DNA of 64,000 nt, taken from assembly GCF_044197065.1 (NCBI RefSeq), contig NZ_JBIQOI010000001.1:930001-994000 (forward strand), in the 5' to 3' direction. Within the stretch, counting starts at the first letter, position 1; each line of letters begins with the position of its first letter. Below, in pieces: positions 16,080 to 24,358 of the stretch. The DNA is from Kluyvera ascorbata_C. Lineage in GTDB: Bacteria; Pseudomonadota; Gammaproteobacteria; Enterobacterales; Enterobacteriaceae. The notes beneath the pieces are model-generated. The model had not been told where the DNA came from, did not search any database, and was given only the letters and a program-made list of their open reading frames with translations. The position numbers were made by a program, and so were the translations under genes.

Positions 16080-16145
16080 GCTTAGGGTCAAGTTAGCCCC
16101 CGTTATGTTGCCAGGTTTACCAAGCAACGTGCGGGGGTTTTCTCT
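16080..16145 (+). ncRNA. Rdl-like antisense RNA of the ldr toxin locus
   Basis: About 66 bases, the size of E. coli Rdl RNAs, transcribed opposite to the leader of the Ldr mRNA. It contains the conserved block 'gtcaagttagcccccgtt' and ends in a terminator hairpin: the arms CCCCCG and CGGGGG, extended by GTTG/CAAC, are followed by 'ttttctcttt'. Promoter elements with ideal spacing precede it. In E. coli, Rdl blocks Ldr translation by pairing with the leader; the same is expected here. Confidence 0.7.
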
Positions 16146-16148
16146 TTC

Positions 16149-16400
16149 CTGCAGCCGATGCCGCCGGGGATAAAGCCCCCGCAACATTGCGCCTCTCCCG
16201 AAATTCGGGATTACCGCAATCCTATAGCAGCCCGCACGGGGTCGCAATCCAGGAGTACTGTTTGCCTATCCAGTTATTGTGTTTTAGGAATTCTGCTCGC
16301 AATCGCTCTAATCGGTGAGTAACACTTCGCCATAAATCCTTCATCCTCTGTCCTTTCTTTTTTGTTTAACTGTCAATTCCTTACCTGGTGAGGCGCGCCT
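16149..16400. other. Ldr leader and esterase upstream region
   Basis: On the minus strand this holds the expected 5' leader of the ldr mRNA, including the hairpin gccgggga-taaag-cccccgc near 16160-16180. The right part is an A/T-rich region ending in 'ttacctggtgaggcgcgcct' before the esterase start. No further gene was seen. Confidence 0.5.
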
Positions 16401-17309
16401 ATGCATCGTCGTCATTTTCTGTTGGGTTTTGCCGCTACGCTGTTTTCGGCGCGATATGGTTCTACGCTTGCCTACGCCACGTCATATCAGCAGCAGACGA
16501 TCCCGCTGTGGCCCGTTATACCGCCAGGCGGAGGTGGCCCTGTCGGGAAAATGCACGTGAGTGCGAAAGGGGCGCAAAGCCAGATAGCGATACCGACGCT
16601 CACCGTACTAACGCCACCATCGCCTAACGGCCATGGCGTGCTGATTGCGCCAGGAGGCGGGTATCAGCGCATTGAGATGGCGATGGAAGGTTGGCCCGCC
16701 GCTCTGTGGCTGGTTAATCGAGGCTATACCGCGTACCTGTTGAGCTATCGGTTGCCCGGTGAAGGCTGGAATGATGGTAATCTGGTGGCGCTGCAGGATG
16801 CGCAGCGGGCACTGCGGATTGTTGCACAGCGCGAAAGGCGGGTGAGCGCGCTGGGATTTTCAGCCGGAGGGCATCTGCTTGGCATGGCGGCGACGCGGCC
16901 AGACTATCAAAGCTATCCCGCGGTAGATGCACTGGATAAGCATCCTGCGACCATGAGCGGCGCGGCGTTCATTTACCCCATCATCACGCTTGAGCAACCG
17001 TACACCCATACCGCGACGCATAAAATTCTGCTCGGAAGAGAGGCTTCACAGGCGGCCAACGCTGCGTGGTCCGTTCAGCGCTATGTCACGCCAGAAACAC
17101 CGCCGATATTCCTGGTACAGGCTGAAAACGATCCGGTGTCTGACCCGCAAAATACGCTAATTATGCAGGCGGCCTGCCTACGAGAACAGGTGCCGGTCAC
17201 GATGTACCGCTATCCAACCGGTGGACACGGTTTTGCGATGGGGAAACCGGGAACCGCCACCGTTGAATGGCCTGGGCACTATGCATCCTGGCTACGTTCC
17301 CTGAGGTAA
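16401..17309 (+). CDS. Exported alpha/beta-hydrolase, BD-FAE / acetyl-xylan-esterase-like
   Basis: 302 residues. The N-terminus MHRRHFLLGFAATLF with twin Arg and a hydrophobic stretch is a signal sequence, possibly Tat type. The oxyanion loop is LIAPGGGYQ near 82-89, the nucleophile Ser154 is in GFSAGG, the acid is likely in AENDPVSD near 250 and the His is in GGHGFAMG near 275. The family removes acetyl or feruloyl groups from plant polysaccharides, and other small-ester hydrolases fall in it too. It stands alone between the ldr locus and pdxI. Substrate cannot be told from sequence. Confidence 0.82.
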   Translation: MHRRHFLLGFAATLFSARYGSTLAYATSYQQQTIPLWPVIPPGGGGPVGKMHVSAKGAQSQIAIPTLTVLTPPSPNGHGVLIAPGGGYQRIEMAMEGWPAALWLVNRGYTAYLLSYRLPGEGWNDGNLVALQDAQRALRIVAQRERRVSALGFSAGGHLLGMAATRPDYQSYPAVDALDKHPATMSGAAFIYPIITLEQPYTHTATHKILLGREASQAANAAWSVQRYVTPETPPIFLVQAENDPVSDPQNTLIMQAACLREQVPVTMYRYPTGGHGFAMGKPGTATVEWPGHYASWLRSLR

Positions 17310-17477
17310 AGGTGTTCGTAGACGATGTATTCTTCCGGCATCCGTTCTTCAATCTGCTGCGTTACGCGCAGTAGCGCGCCAGCTTTTTGCATTTATGGCA
17401 TAAAAAGCACAGTCATATAGGGAAAACCGTTCCTATACTGTCGGTCACATTCATCATGATGATACAGGCAGGACGTT

Positions 17478-18344
17478 ATGACCCGTTACACTACGTTTTC
17501 CCTTGGTTCTCAATTTGTTAATCGCCTCGGCTACGGGGCGATGCAGCTGGCAGGTCCAGGGGTATTTGGTCCACCGAAAGACCGACATGCCGCCATCTCC
17601 GTGTTACGCGAAGCGCTGGCGCTCGGTGTCAACCATATCGACACCAGCGACTTCTACGGCCCACACGTGACGAACCAGATTATTCGTGAAGCGCTGCATC
17701 CCTATGCCGACGATCTGGTGATTGTGACCAAAATTGGCGCGCGTCGTGATGATACAGGCGCCTGGCTTCCGGCATTCTCCGCTGAGGAATTAAAGCAGGC
17801 GGTACACGATAACCTGCGTAATCTCGGGCTAGATGCGCTGGATGTGGTGAATATGCGCGTGATGATTGGCGACGGCCATGGGCCGAGCGAAGGCTCTATT
17901 GAAGCCAGTATCAGCGTGCTCGCCGAGCTGCAACAACAAGGCCTTATCAAGCATATTGGGGTGAGTAACGTCACGGCAACGCAGGTGGCCGAAGCGCGCA
18001 TAATCGCCAATATTGTCTGCGTGCAAAATGAGTACAACATCGCGCACCGCCGTGATGATGAACTGATTGATACGCTGGCGCGTGACGGTATTGCCTATGT
18101 ACCGTTCTTCCCGCTCGGCGGCTTTTCGCCGCTGCAATCCTCCGCGCTGAACAAGGTCGCTCGTTCGCTGAGCGCAACGCCGATGCAGGTGGCGCTGGCC
18201 TGGCTGCTGCACCGTTCGCCAAATATTCTGCTGATCCCCGGTACGTCGTCAGTGACGCATCTGCAGGAAAATATGGCGGCGGGGCAGTTGACCTTACCTG
18301 AGGACGCACTGGCGACGCTCGACGGCATCGCGGCTCGCGCATAA
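17478..18344 (+). CDS. pdxI: Aldo/keto reductase PdxI (YdbC), pyridoxal reductase
   Basis: 288-residue NADPH-dependent AKR that in E. coli reduces pyridoxal to pyridoxine in vitamin B6 salvage. MQLAGPGVFGPPKDRHAAI and NHIDTSDFYGPHVTNQIIREAL are almost identical to E. coli YdbC. The catalytic set Asp (IDTSD), Tyr (FYGPH), Lys (VTKIG) and a downstream His-type position follow the AKR order, and the NADP loop is IPGTSSVTHLQENM. 'caggacgtt' precedes the ATG. It is followed after 11 bases by a GFA-family gene, so the two are probably co-transcribed. Confidence 0.94.
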   Translation: MTRYTTFSLGSQFVNRLGYGAMQLAGPGVFGPPKDRHAAISVLREALALGVNHIDTSDFYGPHVTNQIIREALHPYADDLVIVTKIGARRDDTGAWLPAFSAEELKQAVHDNLRNLGLDALDVVNMRVMIGDGHGPSEGSIEASISVLAELQQQGLIKHIGVSNVTATQVAEARIIANIVCVQNEYNIAHRRDDELIDTLARDGIAYVPFFPLGGFSPLQSSALNKVARSLSATPMQVALAWLLHRSPNILLIPGTSSVTHLQENMAAGQLTLPEDALATLDGIAARA

Positions 18345-18355
18345 CGGGAGGCTTG

Positions 18356-18763
18356 ATGAGCGACAAACGTTCCGCCCAATGCCACTGCGGCGCGGTGGCC
18401 TTTACCGTGGTACTTAGCGATGGCCTGAATACGGCTCGGCGCTGCAACTGCTCTTACTGCCGCATGCGCGGTGCGGTCGCGGTTTCTGCGCCGTTGTTGG
18501 GGATCGAGATTCTGCGCGGTCAGGAAAAATTAACGGAGTATCGCTTTAATACCGGCGAGGCCGTTCATTTTTTCTGTTCGGTGTGCGGGATTTATACCTT
18601 CCATCAGCGGCGCTCGAACCCCCAGCAGTACGGGATTAACGTCGCCTGTCTGGAAGGCGTTTCGCCGTTTGATTTTGCCTGCGTGGAAGTTCATGACGGT
18701 ATCCACCATCCAAAAGACGGCGGTGGTGGCATAGCGGGCTACCTGCGCTACGACAAAAAGTAG
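18356..18763 (+). CDS. GFA-family zinc protein (glutathione-dependent formaldehyde-activating-like)
   Basis: 135-residue cytoplasmic protein of the GFA/CENP-V fold. Zinc-binding cysteines are visible in QCHCGAVAF, RRCNCSYCRMRG and FFCSVCGIYTFH. The start is ATG at 18356 with 'gggag' 8 bases upstream. It follows pdxI by 11 bases and is convergent with azoR. Few members have a proven activity; most do not act on formaldehyde, so the name describes the fold only. Confidence 0.85.
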   Translation: MSDKRSAQCHCGAVAFTVVLSDGLNTARRCNCSYCRMRGAVAVSAPLLGIEILRGQEKLTEYRFNTGEAVHFFCSVCGIYTFHQRRSNPQQYGINVACLEGVSPFDFACVEVHDGIHHPKDGGGGIAGYLRYDKK

Positions 18764-18835
18764 CCCGGACGAGGCGGTACGCCGACTCCGGGGGCCTGGA
18801 GCCGGTCCCGGCGGCGCTGCGCTTGGCCGGGCTAC
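18761..18835. repeat. GC-rich REP-like element
   Basis: Paired palindromes of the 'tagcccgg...ccggg...cccgg...ccgggctac' type: the left unit begins at the stop codon of the GFA gene and the right unit is 'cccggcggcgctgcgcttgg' plus 'ccgggctac'. The right unit recurs word for word after hrpA at 23594-23622. Confidence 0.8.
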
Positions 18836-18843
18836 AAAAAACA

Positions 18844-18868
18844 AAACCCTGCTGATGAGCAGGGTTTT
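18844..18868. terminator. Bidirectional terminator between GFA gene and azoR
   Basis: The perfect hairpin AAACCCTGCT-gatg-AGCAGGGTTT has A/T runs on both sides, 20 bases past the azoR stop on the minus strand. Confidence 0.9.
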
Positions 18869-18887
18869 TGTATTGACTGTGAAGCGA

Positions 18888-19490
18888 TTAGGCGACCAGG
18901 CTGTCGATCGCGGCTTTCGCATCAGAGGTCGCTTTGGTAGCCACTTCTGGGCCGTAAGCGATACCTTCCGCGAAGACCACGTTCACGTCGGTGATCCCGA
19001 TGAAGCCCAGGAACACGTTCAGGTATGGGGTGATAAGGTCGGTTGGGCTATCTTTGTGGATGCCGCCGCGGCTGCTCAGTACGATAGCGCGTTTACCGGT
19101 GACCAGACCTTCTGGACCTTTTTCGGTGTAACGGAAGGTCACGCCAGCACGGGCAATCAGGTCGAAGTAGTTTTTCAGCTGCGTTGGGATGTTGAAGTTA
19201 TACATCGGCGCGGCGATAACAATCACGTCGTGGGCTTGCAGCTCGGCAATCAGTTCGTCAGAGAGCTTCAGCGCTTCCTGCTGACGCGGGGTCAGTGGGG
19301 AATCGCTTGGGCGCAGCGCGCCGACCAGTTCGCCATCCAGCACCGGGATTGGATTGGCAGCCAGGTCGCGGACGGTGATTTCGTCAGCGGAGTGCTTTTC
19401 ACGCCACTGCTCAACAAAATAGTCGGACAGCTGACCTGATTGAGAGTAGCCTGCCAGGATGCTGGATTTCAGAACTAATACTTTGCTCAT
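18888..19490 (-). CDS. azoR: FMN-dependent NADH:quinone/azo oxidoreductase AzoR
   Basis: 200-residue flavodoxin-like enzyme that reduces quinones and azo compounds by two electrons, protecting from thiol-specific stress. It is near-identical to E. coli AzoR: MSKVLVLKSSILAGYSQSGQLSD with the FMN phosphate loop, PMYNFNIPTQLKNYFD near 95-110 and SRGGIHKDSPTD near 140. 'aggaattacct' precedes the ATG. It is divergent from hrpA with a 199-base shared promoter region, the E. coli arrangement. Confidence 0.96.
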   Translation of the reverse strand: MSKVLVLKSSILAGYSQSGQLSDYFVEQWREKHSADEITVRDLAANPIPVLDGELVGALRPSDSPLTPRQQEALKLSDELIAELQAHDVIVIAAPMYNFNIPTQLKNYFDLIARAGVTFRYTEKGPEGLVTGKRAIVLSSRGGIHKDSPTDLITPYLNVFLGFIGITDVNVVFAEGIAYGPEVATKATSDAKAAIDSLVA

Positions 19491-19689
19491 AGGTAATTCC
19501 TTATATTTGATTGACGGGCGATGCCCTGTTGCTTGCTGACACTTTATTCACAATCCTGCCACAGAGATAGCGCAATATATCGAATTCTATATTCAGTTTT
19601 TTTGAACAAGGCTCGAAATGCGCAAGTGTGGTATGCTATGACGATTCTTTATGAGAGCTTTTCCCGGCAGTGCGCTGCCCAATAAGACT

Positions 19690-22600
19690 ATGACAGAACA
19701 ACAAAAAATCACCTTTGCGATGCTCAGTCAGCGCCTTGACGCGCTGACGCTGCGGGATAAACAGCGCTTTGCCCGCCGATTACACGGCGTTAAAAAGGTT
19801 AAAAATCCTGAAGCACAACAGGCCATTTACCAGGAGATGGCGCAGGAAATTGAACAGGCAGCCGGTAAGGTTGTGCTGCGCGAAGCGGCGCGTCCGGTGA
19901 TTGAGTACCCGGAAAACCTACCGGTTAGCCAGAAGAAACAAGACATCCTCAACGCCGTGCGCGACCACCAGGTGGTGATTGTCGCGGGCGAGACCGGCTC
20001 GGGTAAAACCACCCAGTTGCCGAAAATCTGCATGGAGCTAGGGCGCGGGATCAAAGGGCTGATTGGCCATACCCAGCCGCGTCGTCTGGCGGCGCGCACC
20101 GTCGCCAACCGTATTGCGGAAGAGCTGAAAACTGAGCCGGGCGGCTGCATTGGCTACAAGGTTCGCTTTAGCGATCACGTCAGCGACAACACCATGGTCA
20201 AACTGATGACCGACGGTATCCTGCTGGCGGAAATCCAGCAGGACCGCCTGCTGATGCAGTACGACACCATCATTATCGATGAAGCGCACGAACGCAGCCT
20301 TAACATCGACTTCCTGCTCGGTTACTTGAAAGAGCTGCTGCCGCGTCGCCCGGATCTCAAGGTGATCATCACCTCAGCGACCATCGACCCTGAACGCTTC
20401 TCGCGCCACTTTAATAACGCGCCGATTATCGAAGTTTCTGGTCGTACCTATCCGGTAGACGTTCGCTATCGTCCGATCGTTGAAGACGCGGATGACACCG
20501 AGCGCGACCAGCTACAGGCGATTTTCGACGCCGTAGATGAACTGGGGCAGGAAGGGCCGGGCGACATCTTAATCTTTATGAGCGGCGAGCGCGAAATCCG
20601 CGATACCGCCGATGCGCTGAGCAAACGCGACCTGCGCCATACCGAGATCCTGCCGCTCTACGCCCGTTTATCAAACAGCGAGCAGAACCGCGTCTTCCAG
20701 TCGCACAGCGGACGACGCATCGTGCTGGCGACCAACGTGGCGGAAACCTCGCTGACGGTACCGGGTATCAAGTACGTAATTGACCCAGGTACGGCGCGTA
20801 TCAGCCGCTATAGCTATCGCACCAAGGTGCAGCGTCTGCCGATTGAGCCGGTTTCTCAGGCTTCCGCAAACCAGCGTAAAGGCCGCTGTGGTCGTGTGTC
20901 GGAAGGTATCTGCATTCGCCTGTACTCCGAAGATGACTTCCTGTCGCGCCCGGAGTTTACCGACCCGGAAATTCTGCGTACCAACCTGGCCTCCGTCATT
21001 CTGCAAATGACCGCGCTGGGCCTTGGCGATATCGCCGCGTTCCCGTTTGTCGAAGCGCCGGATAAACGCAATATTCAGGACGGTGTGCGCCTGCTTGAAG
21101 AGCTAGGCGCTATCACCACCGATGAACAGGCCACCGCCTACAAGCTGACGCCGCAGGGCCGCCAGCTCAGCCAGTTGCCGGTCGACCCGCGTCTGGCGCG
21201 TATGGTGCTGGAAGCGCAGAAACACGGCTGCGTGCGTGAAGCGATGATCATCACCTCGGCGCTCTCCATCCAGGACCCGCGTGAACGTCCAATGGACAAA
21301 CAGCAGGCGTCCGATGAAAAACATCGCCGCTTCCACGACAAAGAGTCAGATTTTATGGCCTTTGTGAACCTGTGGAACTACCTCGGCGAGCAGCAAAAAG
21401 CATTGTCGTCGAACCAGTTCCGCCGCCAGTGCAAGCTCGATTTCCTCAATTACCTGCGCGTGCGCGAATGGCAGGATATCTACACCCAGCTGCGCCAGGT
21501 GGTGAAAGAGTTGGGTATTCCGGTAAACAGCGAACCGGCGGAGTATCGCGAAATTCATATTTCGCTGCTGACCGGTCTGCTGTCACACATCGGTATGAAA
21601 GATACCGACAAGCAGGAGTTTACCGGCGCGCGTAACGCCCGCTTCTCCATCTTCCCAGGCTCGGGGCTGTTCAAAAAGCCGCCAAAATGGACGATGGTCG
21701 CCGAACTGGTCGAAACCAGCCGCCTGTGGGGGCGCATTGCCGCGCGCATCGACCCGGAATGGGTGGAGCCGGTGGCGCAGCATCTGATCAAACGTTCCTA
21801 CAGTGAACCGCACTGGGAACGCGCGCAGGGCGCGGTGATGGCAACCGAGAAAGTGACCGTCTACGGCCTGCCGATTGTGGCCGCGCGTAAGGTTAACTAC
21901 AGCCAGATTGACCCGGCGCTGTGCCGTGAGCTGTTTATCCGCCACGCGCTGGTGGAGGGCGACTGGCAGACTCGTCACGCCTTCTTCCGCGACAACCTGA
22001 AGCTGCGCACTGAAATTGAAGAGCTGGAAAACAAATCACGTCGCCGCGACATCCTGGTGGATGACGAGACGATGTTTGAGTTCTATGACCAGCGCATCAG
22101 CCACGAAGTTATCTCCGCGCGCCACTTTGATAAGTGGTGGAAGCAGGCCAGCCGTGAAACGCCAGATCTGCTCAATTTCGAAAAGAGCATGCTGATAAAA
22201 GAAGGGGCGGAGCAGGTCAGCAAGCTGGACTACCCGAACTTCTGGCATCAGGGCAACCTGAAGCTGCGTCTCACCTACCAGTTCGAACCGGGGGCCGATG
22301 CCGATGGCGTGACGGTGCACATTCCGCTGCCGTTGTTAAACCAGGTGGAAGAGGGCGGTTTTGAGTGGCAGATCCCGGGTCTGCGCCGTGAGCTGATTAT
22401 CGCGCTGATTAAATCGCTGCCGAAACCGGTGCGCCGTAACTTTGTGCCTGCGCCGAACTACGCCGAGGCCTTCTTAGGCCGCGCGACGCCGCTGGAGATG
22501 CCGCTGCTTGACTCGCTGGAGCGCGAACTGCGTCGAATGACCGGCGTCACCGTTGACCGTGAGGCCTGGCAGTGGGATCAGGTGCCCGATCACCTGAAAA

Positions 22601-23592
22601 TCAGCTTCCGCGTGGTGGACGATAAAAACAAAAAACTCCAGGAAGGGCGTTCGCTTCAGGCGTTGAAAGATACGCTGAAGGGCAAAGTGCAGGAGACGCT
22701 GTCGTCAGTTGCCGACGACGGTATCGAGCAGAATGGCCTGCATATCTGGAGCTTTGGCGACCTGCCGGACCGCTACGAGCAGAAGCGCGGCAACTATAAG
22801 GTGAAAGCCTGGCCGGCGCTGGTGGACGAGCGTGACAGCGTGGCTATCAAGCTGTTTGATAACCAACTGGAACAGCAGCAGGCAATGTGGCGCGGTCTGC
22901 GTCGTCTATTACTGCTGAACATCCCGTCGCCAATTAAGTATCTGCACGAAAAGCTGCCGAACAAGGCGAAGCTGGGGCTCTACTTTAACCCGTACGGCAA
23001 GGTGCTTGACCTGATTGACGACTGCATCTCCTGCGGCGTGGACAAGCTGATTGACGAGGCGGGCGGGCCGGTGTGGAGCGAGGCGGGTTTCGCTGCGCTG
23101 CACGAAAAGGTGCGCGCCAATCTCAATGAGACGGTGGTGGAGATTGCCAAACAGGTTGAGCAAATTCTGACGGCGGTATTTAACATCAATAAACGGCTGA
23201 AAGGGCGCGTGGACATGAGCATGGCGCTGGGGCTGTCGGACATTAAGGCACAGATGAACGGTCTGGTGTACCGCGGCTTCGTTACCGGCAACGGTTTCCG
23301 TCGCTTGGGCGATACGCTGCGTTATTTGCAGGCGATTGAAAAACGTCTGGAGAAAATGGCCGTCGACCCGCACCGCGACCGCGCGCAGATGCTGAAAGTG
23401 GAAAGCGTCCAGCAGGCGTGGCAGCAGTGGTTGAACAAGCTGCCGCCGACACGTCGTGAAGATGATGATGTGAAGGAGATCCGCTGGATGATTGAAGAGC
23501 TGCGCGTCAGCTTCTTTGCTCAGCAGTTGGGTACGCCGTATCCGATTTCGGATAAACGTATCCTGCAGGCGATGGAACAGATCGCCGCCTGA
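19690..23592 (+). CDS. hrpA: ATP-dependent helicase HrpA (DEAH box)
   Basis: DEAH-box RNA helicase linked in E. coli to fimbrial mRNA processing and, more recently, to rescue of collided ribosomes. The start at 19690 (MTEQQKITFAM) gives 1300 residues, the E. coli length; the frame is open 13 codons further but not conserved. Motif I is GETGSGKTTQ near 95, motif II DEAHERSLN near 195, motif III SATID and motif VI QRKGRCGRVSEG near 400. Winged-helix, ratchet and OB domains follow, with the HrpA-specific DUF3418 region to the C-terminus. A GC-rich REP-like pair begins right after the stop codon. Confidence 0.97.
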   Translation: MTEQQKITFAMLSQRLDALTLRDKQRFARRLHGVKKVKNPEAQQAIYQEMAQEIEQAAGKVVLREAARPVIEYPENLPVSQKKQDILNAVRDHQVVIVAGETGSGKTTQLPKICMELGRGIKGLIGHTQPRRLAARTVANRIAEELKTEPGGCIGYKVRFSDHVSDNTMVKLMTDGILLAEIQQDRLLMQYDTIIIDEAHERSLNIDFLLGYLKELLPRRPDLKVIITSATIDPERFSRHFNNAPIIEVSGRTYPVDVRYRPIVEDADDTERDQLQAIFDAVDELGQEGPGDILIFMSGEREIRDTADALSKRDLRHTEILPLYARLSNSEQNRVFQSHSGRRIVLATNVAETSLTVPGIKYVIDPGTARISRYSYRTKVQRLPIEPVSQASANQRKGRCGRVSEGICIRLYSEDDFLSRPEFTDPEILRTNLASVILQMTALGLGDIAAFPFVEAPDKRNIQDGVRLLEELGAITTDEQATAYKLTPQGRQLSQLPVDPRLARMVLEAQKHGCVREAMIITSALSIQDPRERPMDKQQASDEKHRRFHDKESDFMAFVNLWNYLGEQQKALSSNQFRRQCKLDFLNYLRVREWQDIYTQLRQVVKELGIPVNSEPAEYREIHISLLTGLLSHIGMKDTDKQEFTGARNARFSIFPGSGLFKKPPKWTMVAELVETSRLWGRIAARIDPEWVEPVAQHLIKRSYSEPHWERAQGAVMATEKVTVYGLPIVAARKVNYSQIDPALCRELFIRHALVEGDWQTRHAFFRDNLKLRTEIEELENKSRRRDILVDDETMFEFYDQRISHEVISARHFDKWWKQASRETPDLLNFEKSMLIKEGAEQVSKLDYPNFWHQGNLKLRLTYQFEPGADADGVTVHIPLPLLNQVEEGGFEWQIPGLRRELIIALIKSLPKPVRRNFVPAPNYAEAFLGRATPLEMPLLDSLERELRRMTGVTVDREAWQWDQVPDHLKISFRVVDDKNKKLQEGRSLQALKDTLKGKVQETLSSVADDGIEQNGLHIWSFGDLPDRYEQKRGNYKVKAWPALVDERDSVAIKLFDNQLEQQQAMWRGLRRLLLLNIPSPIKYLHEKLPNKAKLGLYFNPYGKVLDLIDDCISCGVDKLIDEAGGPVWSEAGFAALHEKVRANLNETVVEIAKQVEQILTAVFNINKRLKGRVDMSMALGLSDIKAQMNGLVYRGFVTGNGFRRLGDTLRYLQAIEKRLEKMAVDPHRDRAQMLKVESVQQAWQQWLNKLPPTRREDDDVKEIRWMIEELRVSFFAQQLGTPYPISDKRILQAMEQIAA

Positions 23593-23681
23593 TCCCGGCG
23601 GCGCTGCGCTTGGCCGGGCTACAAAAAAACATGTAGCCCGGGCGAGGCGTACGCCGACCCCGGGTCTTCACCTCGGGCTAC
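23593..23681. repeat. GC-rich REP-like pair
   Basis: 'cccggcggcgctgcgcttgg' plus 'ccgggctac' is followed, after a short A-rich spacer, by 'tagcccgggcgaggcgtacg' plus a 'ccgaccccggg' arm. Same family as 18761-18835. It overlaps the last codons of the minus-strand O-methyltransferase gene. Confidence 0.8.
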
Positions 23682-24337
23682 GCGTTCACCCACGCCAGCG
23701 TAAACCCATCCCACCCCTTAATCCCGACCGTTTGCAGCGCCGTGACCGTCAGACGCGGGTCGTTATGCATCATCTCAATAAACCGACGAACGCCCTGTAC
23801 GCGAGCGTCGGTGCTGTTGGGGTTGGTGACTTCACCGTCGCGCACCACGTTATCGCCAATAATCAACGTCCCTGGGCGAGAATACTTCAGCGCCCATTGC
23901 AGGTAATAAGGGTTATTCGGCTTATCGGCATCAATAAAAATCACGTCAAACGGCGCGGCATCCTCAAGCGTCGCCAGCGAATCCAGCGCTGGGCCTTCGC
24001 GCAGCGTCACCACCTCATCAAGCCCGGCGAGGGTGAGGTTCTCCCGCGCCACGCGGGCGTGCAGCGGGTCGGCTTCGAGGGTGATTAAACGCCCGCCCGG
24101 CGGCAGTTCGCGGGCCATCCAGATGGTGCTGTATGCGCCCAGCGTACCTATCTCCAGAATCGACTTCGCGCCCACCATGCGGATAAACAGCGCCAGTAAC
24201 TGCCCCTGATTAGCTGCCACGTCGTGCGCGGGCAGACCGGCACGATGGTTGTTTTCCAGCACCTGAGACAGCACGGCATCGTCGGGAATCAGGTTCTCTA
24301 TCAAATAATTATCAACGTCTGACCACTGTTTTTGCAT
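23678..24337 (-). CDS. SAM-dependent O-methyltransferase (catechol-type, Methyltransf_3)
   Basis: 219 residues of the cation-dependent class I catechol/caffeoyl-CoA-type O-methyltransferases. The SAM motif is ILEIGTLGAYSTIWMA near 60, with the acidic ribose contact in ITLEADP near 85. The divalent-metal ligands fit FIDADKPNN near 137 and IIGDNVVRDG near 160. The gene lies 21 bases after the outer-membrane factor of a drug-pump operon on the same strand, so it is probably the last gene of that operon. Methylation of a catechol that is then exported, or of a drug, would make sense of the pairing; this is inference. Confidence 0.85.
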   Translation of the reverse strand: MQKQWSDVDNYLIENLIPDDAVLSQVLENNHRAGLPAHDVAANQGQLLALFIRMVGAKSILEIGTLGAYSTIWMARELPPGGRLITLEADPLHARVARENLTLAGLDEVVTLREGPALDSLATLEDAAPFDVIFIDADKPNNPYYLQWALKYSRPGTLIIGDNVVRDGEVTNPNSTDARVQGVRRFIEMMHNDPRLTVTALQTVGIKGWDGFTLAWVNA

Positions 24338-24358
24338 TGTGACACCCCTTAGTATTTG

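Noticed and set aside
17279..17392. 37-codon minus-strand frame MQKAGALLRVTQQIEERMPEE...
   Set aside because: It has protein-like composition but no ribosome-binding site and overlaps the end of the esterase gene. It may be a remnant of a lost gene; not enough to call.
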